Part shown: piece after piece, positions 26,426 through 35,793 of the stretch | How positions within the stretch are numbered: the stretch's first letter is position 1 | How the letters are laid out: the number at the start of each line of letters is the position of its first letter | DNA from: Sediminicola sp. YIK13 | GTDB lineage: Bacteria > Bacteroidota > Bacteroidia > Flavobacteriales > Flavobacteriaceae | Length of the DNA: 64,000 nucleotides | Assembly (NCBI RefSeq): GCF_001430825.1 | Contig: NZ_CP010535.1 | Coordinates: forward strand, 476,501 to 540,500 | Direction: 5' to 3' | Program-made: the position numbers and the translations under genes | Notes under the pieces: generated by a model | Told to the model about the DNA's origin: nothing | Seen by the model: the letters and a program-made list of their open reading frames with translations, nothing else | Databases searched by the model: none

Positions 26426-29365
26426 ATGAGGTTAAAATTCGTATTCCACATTCTCTTTTTATCATTTTTCATTGGAAGTTCAGTCCAAGGTCAACAGGAC
26501 CCTCTGGTTTCCAAGGATAGTCTGGATCAGGCCCAATGGGTCAATGATGTGTACCAGTCCATGACCTTGGATGAAAAAATGGGACAACTTTTTATGATGA
26601 GCGTTGCTTCAGACCAAGCTAAATCTGGCACCGATCAAATTAAAAAAATGATTGAGGAGCATAAGATAGGAGGGGTTATATTTTCCACGGGCGGTCCTGT
26701 TCGGCAGGCAAAATTGACCAATGAATATCAGGCGGCCTCAAAAATCCCCTTACTTATTGGAATGGATGCCGAATGGGGGTTGGCAATGCGGTTGGACTCT
26801 ACTTACGCCTTTCCATGGAACATGACTTTGGGAGCTATTAAAGATACCTCGGTTGTGGCCAAGGTAGGACGGCAGATAGGGCTGCACGCCAAACGAATGG
26901 GGGTGCATATCAATTTTGCCCCGGATATAGACATCAATATCAATCCCAATAATCCCATTATAGGAAATAGATCTTTTGGGGAGGATAGGGACAATGTTGC
27001 CCTAAAGGGGATTGCCTTTATGAAAGGCATGGAAAGTGCTGGGGTTTTGGCTAGTGGGAAACATTTCCCTGGGCATGGAGATACCGCCACAGATTCACAC
27101 AAGGCACTGCCTATCTTAGAGTTCACCGCAGATCGATTGGACAGTATTGAGTTGTATCCTTTTAAAAAATTGATCAATAACGGTCTCAGCAGTGTGATGG
27201 TGGCCCATTTAAGTATTCCAAGCTTAGAGAAAAGAAAGGAATATCCTTCATCCCTCTCCAGCCGAATCATCACCAATTTACTGAAGGATGAATTGCAGTT
27301 CAAAGGCTTGATTTTGACAGATGCCCTTAACATGAAAGGAGTTGCGGATATCAAGGGACGTTCCAATTTCAAAGAGGCAGGGGATGTGGAGCTCACAGCC
27401 TTTTTGGCGGGCAATGATATTTTATTGATGCCCAAAGAAGTTGAACCGGCCAAAAAGAAGCTGATTGAGGCCTATGAATACGGTGTTATTTCAGAAAAAC
27501 GATTGGCTACCTCTGTAAAAAAGATCCTTAAGGCAAAATATAGGGTTGGACTTAATAACTACCAGCCTATAAAAATGAATGGCCTTTATCAAGATTTAAA
27601 TTCTTTGGAAAACGATTTGGTCTATGAGGAAGCCATTGAAAATGCACTTACGGTGGTTAAAAACGATTTTGACCTAGTGCCGTTCAAATACTTGGAGAAC
27701 AAAAAAATCGCCTACGTCAAATTCGGAGACGCCGATGGAAGTGTTTTTCTGACTGAGCTGAAAAAATACGCCAGTGTTACTGAGGTTGGTGGTAATGACA
27801 TCAAGATCTTAAAAAGAAAGTTAGAGGAATATAATTTGGTCATTGTTGGGTTTCACAAAAGCGATGAGAGTCCATGGAAATCCTATAAGTTTTCAGCTAA
27901 GGAATTATCATGGCTCCAAGAAATTGGGGAAATGAGAAGTTCCAATCTAATTCTGGCTTCCTTTGCCAAGCCTTATTCCTTGTTAGATGTACCCTCCATT
28001 GATGCCATTGATGCCATTCTGGTGGCTTATCAAAATAGTGTTTTGGCACAGGAAAGAGCAGCACAGCTGCTATTTGGTGCCATACCTGCCAAAGGAATTC
28101 TACCAGTTTCTGCACATTCCAAACTCCCTGTTGGCTCTGGTATCATTGTAAAGGCCATTTCCAGATTGGGGTATAGCTTTCCCGAGCGGGTGGGGATGAG
28201 TAGCACAAAATTGGGGCGGGTAGATGAATTGGTGCAAAATGGAATAGACTCTTTAATGTACCCTGGGGCACAGGTATTGGTGGCCCGCAGAGGAAAGGTA
28301 GTTTACAACAAGGGGTTTGGAAAGCCTACCTATGATTCCGATCAGTGGATCACAACAGATTATCTATACGATCTGGCTTCCATCACCAAAATCCTGGCTA
28401 CCCTTCCCATTCTTATGAAAATGGAGGAGGATGGCAATTTAGATCTGGTGGACACCTTTGACAAGCTGGTCCCTGCTTATTTTGATTCCGATCTAAAGGA
28501 TGTAACGGTACTGAAGGCACTTTCGCATTATGGAAGGTTACCGGCGTGGATTGCCTTTTACTTGGATACTCTGGATAAGGAGCGAAAACCTTCCCCCGAA
28601 TTCTATAGGAATACGTCCATGCCTGGATTCCGTACAAAGGTCTCGGATGATTTGTTTCTTTCGGATAAGTACCAAGATTCCATTTATAATAGGATAGGGC
28701 GTCAGAGCTTAAAATCCAACCGTTACCGTTATAGCGATCTTTCGTATTACGTTTTCAAGAAATTTATAGAATCGGTCTATAAAAAAGGCCTGGATAGGAT
28801 ATCCAACGATTTTTTATATCAACCGCTAGGAGCAGATCATACCGGTTACAATCCTCTGGGATGGTTTCCAAAGCAGGCTATAGTTCCCTCGGAGGAAGAT
28901 GATTATTACCGATATGGCACAGTTCAAGGCTACGTTCATGATATGGGTGCCGCAATGCAGGGAGGGGTAGGTGGCCATGCCGGGTTGTTCAGCAATTCCA
29001 ATGATGTGGCCAAAATAATGCAGATGTACTTACAGGGCGGCTATTATGGAGGCGAACGTTTTATGGAGGCTAGAACAGTTAAAAAATTCAACACCTGTTA
29101 TTTTTGTGATCAAAATGTGCGCAGGGGGGTGGGATTTGATAAGCCCGAACAAAAAAACGGAGGCCCCACTTTTGATGGAATTTCACGAAAAAGTTTTGGT
29201 CATAGTGGTTTTACGGGAACCTTTACCTGGGCAGATCCAGATGAAGAATTGGTATATGTGTTTTTATCCAATCGGACCTTTCCATCGGCCACCAATACGT
29301 TACTCATTAAATCTAGTCTGCGTACCAGGATACAAAAGGCGATTTACGATGCCATACTAAATTAA
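26426..29365 (+). CDS. GH3 (NagZ-type) hydrolase fused to a class C beta-lactamase-like serine hydrolase
   Basis: The 979-residue secreted protein has a signal peptide ending VQGQ. Residues about 35-370 form a GH3 barrel with 'KHFPGHGDTATDSHKALP', the NagZ loop carrying the catalytic histidine/aspartate dyad, and 'LILTDALNMKGV' with the aspartate nucleophile. A linker/GH3-C-like part follows, and from about residue 590 a beta-lactamase/transpeptidase domain with 'LASITKILATLP' (SxxK), 'RYSDLSYYVFKK' (Y-S-D/N motif) and 'KSFGHSGFTGT' (HSGFTG). It probably cleaves GlcNAc-containing muropeptides outside the inner membrane, coupling sugar and peptide or ester cleavage. Confidence 0.92.
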   Translation: MRLKFVFHILFLSFFIGSSVQGQQDPLVSKDSLDQAQWVNDVYQSMTLDEKMGQLFMMSVASDQAKSGTDQIKKMIEEHKIGGVIFSTGGPVRQAKLTNEYQAASKIPLLIGMDAEWGLAMRLDSTYAFPWNMTLGAIKDTSVVAKVGRQIGLHAKRMGVHINFAPDIDININPNNPIIGNRSFGEDRDNVALKGIAFMKGMESAGVLASGKHFPGHGDTATDSHKALPILEFTADRLDSIELYPFKKLINNGLSSVMVAHLSIPSLEKRKEYPSSLSSRIITNLLKDELQFKGLILTDALNMKGVADIKGRSNFKEAGDVELTAFLAGNDILLMPKEVEPAKKKLIEAYEYGVISEKRLATSVKKILKAKYRVGLNNYQPIKMNGLYQDLNSLENDLVYEEAIENALTVVKNDFDLVPFKYLENKKIAYVKFGDADGSVFLTELKKYASVTEVGGNDIKILKRKLEEYNLVIVGFHKSDESPWKSYKFSAKELSWLQEIGEMRSSNLILASFAKPYSLLDVPSIDAIDAILVAYQNSVLAQERAAQLLFGAIPAKGILPVSAHSKLPVGSGIIVKAISRLGYSFPERVGMSSTKLGRVDELVQNGIDSLMYPGAQVLVARRGKVVYNKGFGKPTYDSDQWITTDYLYDLASITKILATLPILMKMEEDGNLDLVDTFDKLVPAYFDSDLKDVTVLKALSHYGRLPAWIAFYLDTLDKERKPSPEFYRNTSMPGFRTKVSDDLFLSDKYQDSIYNRIGRQSLKSNRYRYSDLSYYVFKKFIESVYKKGLDRISNDFLYQPLGADHTGYNPLGWFPKQAIVPSEEDDYYRYGTVQGYVHDMGAAMQGGVGGHAGLFSNSNDVAKIMQMYLQGGYYGGERFMEARTVKKFNTCYFCDQNVRRGVGFDKPEQKNGGPTFDGISRKSFGHSGFTGTFTWADPDEELVYVFLSNRTFPSATNTLLIKSSLRTRIQKAIYDAILN

Positions 29366-29389
29366 ATGGTAGTTTTTGTAGCGGATATA

Positions 29390-29419
29390 TTGACAGGATA
29401 TCAGCTCATTATAAATTTG
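29390..29419 (+). promoter_or_regulatory. Bacteroidetes-type promoter for bshA
   Basis: TTG at 29390-29392, a 19-base spacer, then TAAATTTG at 29412-29419, an exact TAnnTTTG match. Predicted transcription start is near 29426, giving a leader of about 135 bases before the bshA ATG. I see no obvious riboswitch fold in the leader. Confidence 0.55.
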
Positions 29420-29563
29420 GTTCCATTTTTTTACTGTAAAAGGTAATAAATTGAATACTTAATTGAAATGTAATGGATATTATGTCGACTTAATAAGGAG
29501 ATAATGTGAGGAAATGATTCTTTTTAAGGAGGAATCAATTTCGTTAAAAGCCAAGATAATAGA

Positions 29564-30706
29564 ATGAAGATAGCGATTGTTTGTTACCCAACGTTTGGAG
29601 GTAGTGGTGTTGTGGCCACAGAATTGGGTATTGCCCTTGCCAATAGAGGGCACGAAATTCATTTTGTTACCTATAAGCAACCGGTTCGTTTGGAATTGTT
29701 GAACAATAGGATACATTTTCATGAAGTACATGTTCCGGAGTACGCATTGTTCCATTATCAGCCTTATGAATTGGCGCTTTCCAGTAAATTGGTAGATACC
29801 GTTAAATTATACGGGATAGAACTTTTACACGTTCATTATGCCATACCCCATGCCTATGCAGGATATATGGCCAAAAAGATGTTGGAGGAAGATGGGATAT
29901 ACCTGCCCATGATCACTACCCTTCACGGAACCGATATTACCCTGGTTGGGAAACATCCCTTTTACAAGCCCGCGGTAACGTTCAGCATCAATAAGTCCGA
30001 TGTGGTGACCTCTGTATCAGCCAGTTTAAAGAAAAATACCTTGGATTTGTTTGATATCAAGCAGGATATTGAGGTAATTCCCAATTTTATAGATAAAAGA
30101 AAATACAGCACCAAGTTTACCGACTGTCAGCGTTCCTTAATGGCTAATGATGATGAGCGTATCATAACCCATATCAGTAATTTTAGAAAAGTAAAAAGAA
30201 TCCCCGATATCATCCACATTTTTGATAAGATCCAAAAGGAAATTCCCGCTAAGTTGATTATGGTGGGGGAAGGGCCAGAAAAGGAAGGTGCGGAGTTATT
30301 GGTAGAAAAATTAGGTCTTACGGATAGAGTAGTATTCTTGGGGAACAGCAACCAAATTGATAAAATCCTTTGTTTCTCAGATTTATTTCTTCTGCCATCT
30401 GAATCTGAAAGTTTTGGATTGGCCGCTTTGGAAGCTATGATCAATAAGGTACCGGTCATTTCCAGTAATGCAGGAGGGATTGCAGAAGTGAACCAACACG
30501 GTATCACAGGATTCCTTAGCGATATTGGTGATATTGATGAAATGGCAGCCAATGCTCTGAGAATACTTAGGGATGATAATGAATTGGAGAAATTTAAGGC
30601 CAATGCAGTGAGGGTTGCCGAAACCTTTGATATTGCCAATGTCTTGCCTTTATATGAAGCGGTCTATGAAAAAGCATATAAGGCCCGTTTTAACACTTCC
30701 TATTGA
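29564..30706 (+). CDS. bshA: N-acetyl-alpha-D-glucosaminyl L-malate synthase (bacillithiol pathway)
   Basis: The 380-residue GT4 enzyme starts 'KIAIVCYPTFGGSGVVATELG', the BshA signature, followed by 'HEIHFVTYKQPVRL', 'LLHVHYAIPHAYAGYMAKKM' and 'TTLHGTDITLVG'. The C-terminal GT4 domain has 'SESESFGLAALEAMINKVPVI', with the EX7E motif. It joins GlcNAc from UDP-GlcNAc to L-malate, the first step of bacillithiol synthesis, the low-molecular-weight thiol of many Bacteroidetes. BshB and BshC are not in the window. The ATG is in clear context and the length is normal. Confidence 0.95.
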   Translation: MKIAIVCYPTFGGSGVVATELGIALANRGHEIHFVTYKQPVRLELLNNRIHFHEVHVPEYALFHYQPYELALSSKLVDTVKLYGIELLHVHYAIPHAYAGYMAKKMLEEDGIYLPMITTLHGTDITLVGKHPFYKPAVTFSINKSDVVTSVSASLKKNTLDLFDIKQDIEVIPNFIDKRKYSTKFTDCQRSLMANDDERIITHISNFRKVKRIPDIIHIFDKIQKEIPAKLIMVGEGPEKEGAELLVEKLGLTDRVVFLGNSNQIDKILCFSDLFLLPSESESFGLAALEAMINKVPVISSNAGGIAEVNQHGITGFLSDIGDIDEMAANALRILRDDNELEKFKANAVRVAETFDIANVLPLYEAVYEKAYKARFNTSY

Positions 30707-30707
30707 T

Positions 30708-31160
30708 ATGAGAATATTCCTTGTTAGTTTGTTATTGGTTTGTTTATCCTGTAAAAGTCAAAAGAAGGGCAATCAAAATAATGAAGAAAAGGTTCAAATG
30801 GAAAAACCCATTTTGGTAATGGAGGATAGCTACTCCAATATAGATAGTTCACAGATAAGCATTATAACAGATCAAAAGGCGCTACAAAAGTTTTTTGTGC
30901 AGGTAAACAAAACAAGAAAGCCTGGATTGCCGGTTCCTGAGGTAGATTTTTCCAAGGAAATGTTGATTTTGATCTGTGCTGGGGAACAACAGGGTACATA
31001 CGAACCGAACGTTACCATTTTGGAGTCGGATGATGAGAATTTAACAATTAATGTAGAGCGTAAACTGCCTTCAGATTCTTTAGAAACGGCCATTTCCACT
31101 CCTTTTTTCCTATATAAAATGCCCATTTCGGAAAAGAAAGTTACAATTAGAAAACAGTAA
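30708..31160 (+). CDS. Small lipoprotein with PrcB_C-like domain
   Basis: 150 residues from the ATG at 30708, 1 bp after the bshA stop; longer frames reading into bshA are not convincing. The N-terminus MRIFLVSLLLVCLSC is a lipoprotein signal. The remainder ('VDFSKEMLILICAGEQQGTYEPNVTILE', in part, and the tail 'STPFFLYKMP') resembles the PrcB C-terminal fold: a beta-rich domain with a conserved VDFxK and G-rich turn. The assignment is by pattern only. It is translationally coupled to bshA, which may be positional rather than functional. Confidence 0.72.
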   Translation: MRIFLVSLLLVCLSCKSQKKGNQNNEEKVQMEKPILVMEDSYSNIDSSQISIITDQKALQKFFVQVNKTRKPGLPVPEVDFSKEMLILICAGEQQGTYEPNVTILESDDENLTINVERKLPSDSLETAISTPFFLYKMPISEKKVTIRKQ

Positions 31161-31268
31161 TCCAGTGCCTTTCATTTAACCAGTTTCTTTTTTCTCGAGG
31201 ATAACTCAGTTTAGACTAAAATGTTAAAATCTACGTTATAGGGAGGTAAAACCCCTATATATTCTGAT

Positions 31269-32342
31269 TTGAATTTTCATAAATCCTCCCTTCTTCTGCT
31301 ACTATTGGTTGCTTTTTTTGCCAATCAAAACCTCTTTGGACAGAATACCCCAACAAAATCAAAGGACGATATTATTTACAGTTATTGGCTCGTGGGCTTA
31401 GGGTTAAATGTGGTTGATGATTCCAATAATGGTCTAAGTGATTTTCTGTCTGTTAAAGATACCTGGAACAGTGTTCCCTACCCTTCAAGAATTAGTATTG
31501 GGCAATATTATGAAAATGGCTTAGGGATAGAGGCTATAATCAGTATAAATACCTATAAGGTAGGTAAAATAATAAATGATACCATCAACACAGAAGAATC
31601 TTCATACTTTGGTCTGGATGGGCGTATAAGCTACGATCTAAATAAACTACTCAAGAAAAATGGATGGTTCAATCCCTATGTAGGTGTAGGTGGAGGCATA
31701 ACCAGTGCCGATAACTTCCCAAGAGGCACATATAATGCTTCCATTGGCATCAGAACATGGTTTACCAATAATTTGGCGTTAGATATAAATACTACGGTGA
31801 AATGGCCCATACAAGGATATGATGTAAACTCTCATCTACAACATGCTGCTAGCTTGGTTTATAAATTTGGAAAACAAAGAAAGCCACCTACTAGGAATTT
31901 GCCAAGCAGAGAAGAATTAATGGTAGAAATTAAAAAGGAGAAAGATACTATTGTTAAGGAGGAAGTACAAACTTCATTAATTTCGGACGAAATTAAGTCT
32001 ACAGATTTAGCTGTAGAAAAGAATAAACTGCCTAAAAAAGACGAATTTGATGCTTCCAATGAAAATAAATCAAAACCTGGACTAACATTTAAAGTGCAGG
32101 TAATGGCTCTTTCGAGAAATGTAGCGTTGGATTCTGATATCTTTAAAGGGTTGGAAAATCTCTCCGTAGAAACAAATGGATCCCTTTTTAGATACGTTCA
32201 TGGGGAGTTTAGTACCTATGCTGAAGCATATACTTACAGAAATTTTGCGATTGATAAGGGGTATCCAACCTCTTTTGTGGTTCCCTATAAAAACGGGGAG
32301 CGTATTTCAATACTAGAGGCTATAGAATATTTAGAAAATTAA
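31269..32342 (+). CDS. Outer-membrane barrel protein with C-terminal SPOR-like domain
   Basis: 357 residues from a TTG start (MNFHKSSLLLLLL, signal peptide ending LFGQ). Residues about 30-205 look like an eight-strand OMP barrel ('YWLVGLGLNVVDDS', 'NGWFNPYVGVGGG', 'HAASLVYKFGK'). A K/E-rich spacer of about 60 residues is followed by 'TFKVQVMALSRNVALDSDIFKG ... FVVPYKNGERISILEAIEYL' in outline, clearly homologous to the C-terminal domain of the amidase at 21339. The barrel half is a sister of the OmpA protein at 32777. I infer an outer-membrane protein that touches peptidoglycan through its SPOR-like tail. Confidence 0.82.
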   Translation: MNFHKSSLLLLLLVAFFANQNLFGQNTPTKSKDDIIYSYWLVGLGLNVVDDSNNGLSDFLSVKDTWNSVPYPSRISIGQYYENGLGIEAIISINTYKVGKIINDTINTEESSYFGLDGRISYDLNKLLKKNGWFNPYVGVGGGITSADNFPRGTYNASIGIRTWFTNNLALDINTTVKWPIQGYDVNSHLQHAASLVYKFGKQRKPPTRNLPSREELMVEIKKEKDTIVKEEVQTSLISDEIKSTDLAVEKNKLPKKDEFDASNENKSKPGLTFKVQVMALSRNVALDSDIFKGLENLSVETNGSLFRYVHGEFSTYAEAYTYRNFAIDKGYPTSFVVPYKNGERISILEAIEYLEN

Positions 32343-32776
32343 AACTTACCTAGTATCACCTATTTAGGTTCAGTACTGTTTAAAGTCCTAGATATGTTTT
32401 GCGAATAAATAACTCAAAATATAATTCGGAGGATTTATATGATTTTTCAAATGAACAAGGATTTAATCTACGTAAAGCAACAACGAAATAATTATAGGCG
32501 ATAGGTTGCAATATTAAGGGGAAGTCATATGAATTTTATCAATAAGAGCAGACAAATTAAGTTTTGATGCCCTGAAAATAAGCAATGAAACTTCATTTTA
32601 TCCACATAAAGTACTTAAAGCTAAAGTGAAAATAAGCCTTAAGAAAAGAGATGATTAATTGAAAGAAAATTCTTAAAAAGTCCTACACCGAGTATTATTA
32701 CATTTCATAGTATTTTATTTGAACCACATCCAATAGGCAGTAATTTCACCTATTAATTATCCCAAATTTTACGGTA
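32343..32776. other. 434-bp gene-free stretch between the two barrel genes
   Basis: No convincing gene. A 21-codon frame, ATG 32439 to TAG 32504, is preceded by GGAGG and encodes MNKDLIYVKQQRNNYRR at its core. It is too short to support and may be chance. No terminator with a T-run was found after the 32342 stop. Confidence 0.5.
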
Positions 32777-33946
32777 ATGAAAAATTTTCACTTTAATTTA
32801 TTTGTCGCGTTTTCCCTTGTTGTAACCCTAGTTTCCGCTCAGGAAAGTATGGAATTGACCGCTAAGGACAGTATAGTTAAAAGTTCATGGGTTGTAGGGC
32901 TAGGTATTAATATAGTAGACGATACATCTTCGCCATATGGTGGCAATTTATTGGATATAAAAGATAGCTGGAACACAGTGCCTTACCCTTCTTCTGTAAG
33001 TATAGCAAGAAATTTCAGTAACGGATTAGGCCTAAAAGCTGTTGGTTCCTACAATAAATATAAGGTTGGAAAACTGATTGATGGTGCAATCAATATGGCC
33101 GAAAGGGATTACTATGCCATTGATGGGATGGTAAGCTATGATCTAAATAAATTATTTGGTGAAACAGGCTGGTTTGATCCATTTCTTCAAGCTGGTGCAG
33201 GTTATAGTTCTATAGGGGATATAGGCAGAACAACTGGTAATGCTGGTTTTGGGTTTAATACCTGGTTCAGTGATACTTGGGGACTTAATTTTAATACCAT
33301 GGGAAAATGGGGTTTAGAAGAAGGGTCTACAAAACAAGTACAACATTCCGCTGGGGTAGTATATCGCTTTGGGGTTGAAAAAGCATTGTCCAAAAAAGGA
33401 ATGGAGCATTTGGCTTCAATTGAGGCAATGAAAAAAGAACAACAACGAGTTCAAGATTCAACGGATGCGGCTGACAGGGCTAAGGAATTGGCCAAACGTA
33501 TGGCAGAGGAACAGGAGGCTGCCAGACTTGCCGCAGCAGAAAAGACTAGGATAGAGGCTGAAAACAAAAGAAGGGCACAAATAGAAAATGATATTAAAAA
33601 TCTAGGTAAGATTTACTTTGCTTTCAATTCAAGTACATTAAACACCGAATCTAAGGCAACATTGACCCAATTGGCGACATTAATGGATGCCACGCCATCA
33701 ATAACTTTGGAAGTGGCCTCATATACGGATAGCAGGGGGCCTGCCAATTACAACCTTGGGCTATCGGAAAGAAGGGTGAAGTCGACCATAGATTATTTGT
33801 TGGGTCAGGGTCTTTCGTCTGAAAGACTGATTCCAAAAGCCTATGGAGAGACCAATTTGGTCAACGAATGTGATGATAATACGCCTTGTTCTGCTGCCAA
33901 ACACAGATTGAATAGAAGGTCTGAATTTTTGGTAATTCGATTTTAA
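32777..33946 (+). CDS. OmpA-family outer-membrane protein with barrel and peptidoglycan-binding domain
   Basis: The 389-residue protein has a signal peptide ending LVSA, then a barrel domain (about 25-205) opening 'SSWVVGLGINIVDDTSS' and containing 'DSWNTVPYPSSVSIA' and 'SYDLNKLFGETGWFDPF'. These segments align with the neighbouring protein at 31269. An A/E/R-rich helical stretch (about 215-275) leads to an OmpA C-terminal domain: 'IYFAFNSSTLN', 'ITLEVASYTDSRGPANYN', 'LSERRVKSTIDYL' and 'RLNRRSEFLVI', with the aspartate and arginine that hold diaminopimelate. It links the outer membrane to the wall. Confidence 0.93.
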   Translation: MKNFHFNLFVAFSLVVTLVSAQESMELTAKDSIVKSSWVVGLGINIVDDTSSPYGGNLLDIKDSWNTVPYPSSVSIARNFSNGLGLKAVGSYNKYKVGKLIDGAINMAERDYYAIDGMVSYDLNKLFGETGWFDPFLQAGAGYSSIGDIGRTTGNAGFGFNTWFSDTWGLNFNTMGKWGLEEGSTKQVQHSAGVVYRFGVEKALSKKGMEHLASIEAMKKEQQRVQDSTDAADRAKELAKRMAEEQEAARLAAAEKTRIEAENKRRAQIENDIKNLGKIYFAFNSSTLNTESKATLTQLATLMDATPSITLEVASYTDSRGPANYNLGLSERRVKSTIDYLLGQGLSSERLIPKAYGETNLVNECDDNTPCSAAKHRLNRRSEFLVIRF

Positions 33947-34028
33947 TTTGAACTAAATTCCCATTAAAATTAATTAAATTCACCTTTTGAAATAAAAAGG
34001 TATCAACCCACGATTTTGATTTGAATAT

Positions 34029-35714
34029 ATGATAATACTTGGCCTTAACTACTATTTCCACGATTCTACAGCGTGTATTGTCAAAGATGGAAAACTTGTA
34101 GCTGCTATTGAAGAAGAACGTTTAAATAGGGATAAGCATACACAGGCGTTTCCTGAGCTTGCTGTTAAAAGATGTTTAAAGTTAGCAGGATTAACTTTCA
34201 ATGATATTGATCATATAGCAGTGTCTATAAAGCCAACCACACATTGGTTTAAGAAGTTAATTTACGTTTTAATACATCTAAAGAGTTTTGTGCCCTTTAT
34301 GGGGCATCATGTAGTCAATTCATATGCCAAACAAAGGCGTTTCTGGATATGGTATAATAGGAATTGGAACAAAGACAAGGGACCTAAAGTCCACTTTATT
34401 GAACACCATCTTACACATGTTGCAGGTACTTTTTTTGTTTCTCCTTATAAGGAAGCAGCTCTTCTGGGTATAGATGGTTCTGGAGAATGGGCCACTACTT
34501 GGATAGGCTATGGTAAAGAAAATACCATTGAAAAATATGGTGAAAGCTTTTTCCCACATTCTTTTGGATCCTTTTATGAGGCCGTTACCGAGTTTTGTGG
34601 TTTCAAACCCAATTACGATGAGGGTAAAACTATGGGGCTTGCCCCGATGGGGAATCCGGAAACCTTCATTAAGCAAGTAAGGGATATTGTTAAGGTAACT
34701 CCAGAGGGGCAGGTAAGAATTGATTTGAGCTATTTTAACTATCAACATATCGTAGGAAAGAAATGTTCAAATAAATTCTATAAAACGTTTGGGCAACCAA
34801 GATTGTCGGATGGTCCATTTTTGCAATATCATATGGATGTTGCAGCTGCATTCCAAAGGGTGTTGGAAGAACGAGTATTGGAAATCTGTACTATTCTCCA
34901 TTCAAAAACAAAAGCTGACTATTTGGTGATTTCTGGGGGCGTTTCTTTAAACAGCGTTATGAACGGAAGGATTGTTAGAGAAAGTCCTTTCAAAGATGTC
35001 TATGTAATGCCAGCGGCCGGCGACAATGGGACGGCAATTGGTGCAGCGTATTATTTGTACAATGGCATATTTAAGAAAACTAGGAACTATGTACACGATA
35101 ATCCATATCTAAGTACCAGTTATACCAATGAGGAAATAAAGGCGGCCATTGATAGAGCCAAATTGAAGGCAGAATATGTAGAGGATATTGGGGAGCGAGC
35201 AGCACTATTGTTAGAACAAGGGAAAATAATAGGATGGTTCCAAGGGACCATGGAAATTGGACCAAGAGCATTGGGCAGTAGGAGTATTTTGGCGAACCCA
35301 GCCTTTCCACAGATGAAGGACAAGATAAATGCACAGGTAAAATTTAGGGAAGCGTATAGGCCTTTTGCTCCATCCGCCACATTGGAATCCTACAAGGAAT
35401 ATTTTGATCTTCAAGTAGAGGATCCTTTTATGCTCAAGGTATGTAATGTACTAAAAGAGAAGCAACATATTTTGCCAGCGATTACCCATGTGGATGGTAG
35501 TGCACGCTTGCAAACCGTTGATAAAAATATTCATCCTTTATATCATGATGTCATTACCAAGTTAGGTTTAAAGACAGGTGTACCGGTAGTATTGAACACT
35601 AGTTTTAATGTACAGGGGGAACCCGTGGTGGAATCTCCTTTTGATGCTTTGAGATGCTTTTATTCCAATGGACTAGATGCATTATGCATTGGGAACTATG
35701 TAATTGAGAAGTAA
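34029..35714 (+). CDS. Carbamoyltransferase, NodU/CmcH family
   Basis: The 561-residue protein has the N-terminal Kae1-like domain with 'ILGLNYYFHDSTACIVKDGK', 'IEHHLTHVAGTFFVSPY' (metal-binding histidines) and 'ALLGIDGSGEWATTW', then the C-terminal domain with 'EIGPRALGSRSILANP' and 'NTSFNVQGEPVVESP'. It transfers a carbamoyl group from carbamoyl phosphate, through carbamoyl-adenylate, to a hydroxyl. Position at the edge of the polysaccharide locus suggests the target is a sugar of the surface polymer or its precursor. A shared transcript with the membrane-protein gene 79 bp downstream is plausible. Confidence 0.92.
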   Translation: MIILGLNYYFHDSTACIVKDGKLVAAIEEERLNRDKHTQAFPELAVKRCLKLAGLTFNDIDHIAVSIKPTTHWFKKLIYVLIHLKSFVPFMGHHVVNSYAKQRRFWIWYNRNWNKDKGPKVHFIEHHLTHVAGTFFVSPYKEAALLGIDGSGEWATTWIGYGKENTIEKYGESFFPHSFGSFYEAVTEFCGFKPNYDEGKTMGLAPMGNPETFIKQVRDIVKVTPEGQVRIDLSYFNYQHIVGKKCSNKFYKTFGQPRLSDGPFLQYHMDVAAAFQRVLEERVLEICTILHSKTKADYLVISGGVSLNSVMNGRIVRESPFKDVYVMPAAGDNGTAIGAAYYLYNGIFKKTRNYVHDNPYLSTSYTNEEIKAAIDRAKLKAEYVEDIGERAALLLEQGKIIGWFQGTMEIGPRALGSRSILANPAFPQMKDKINAQVKFREAYRPFAPSATLESYKEYFDLQVEDPFMLKVCNVLKEKQHILPAITHVDGSARLQTVDKNIHPLYHDVITKLGLKTGVPVVLNTSFNVQGEPVVESPFDALRCFYSNGLDALCIGNYVIEK

Positions 35715-35793
35715 AGATCGGAATTAAAATGCATTGTGGTTTCATTTTCAATGAATTCATATATTTTTGACCATACATGTTAAAATAGTAAAT

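Noticed and set aside
32439-32504. 21-codon frame after GGAGG between the two barrel genes
   Set aside because: Too short, with no conserved pattern; Shine-Dalgarno sequences are not a reliable start signal in this group.
33983-34004. ACCTTTT/AAAAGGT hairpin after the OmpA gene
   Set aside because: 7-bp AT-rich stem without a T-run on either strand; not strong enough for a terminator call.
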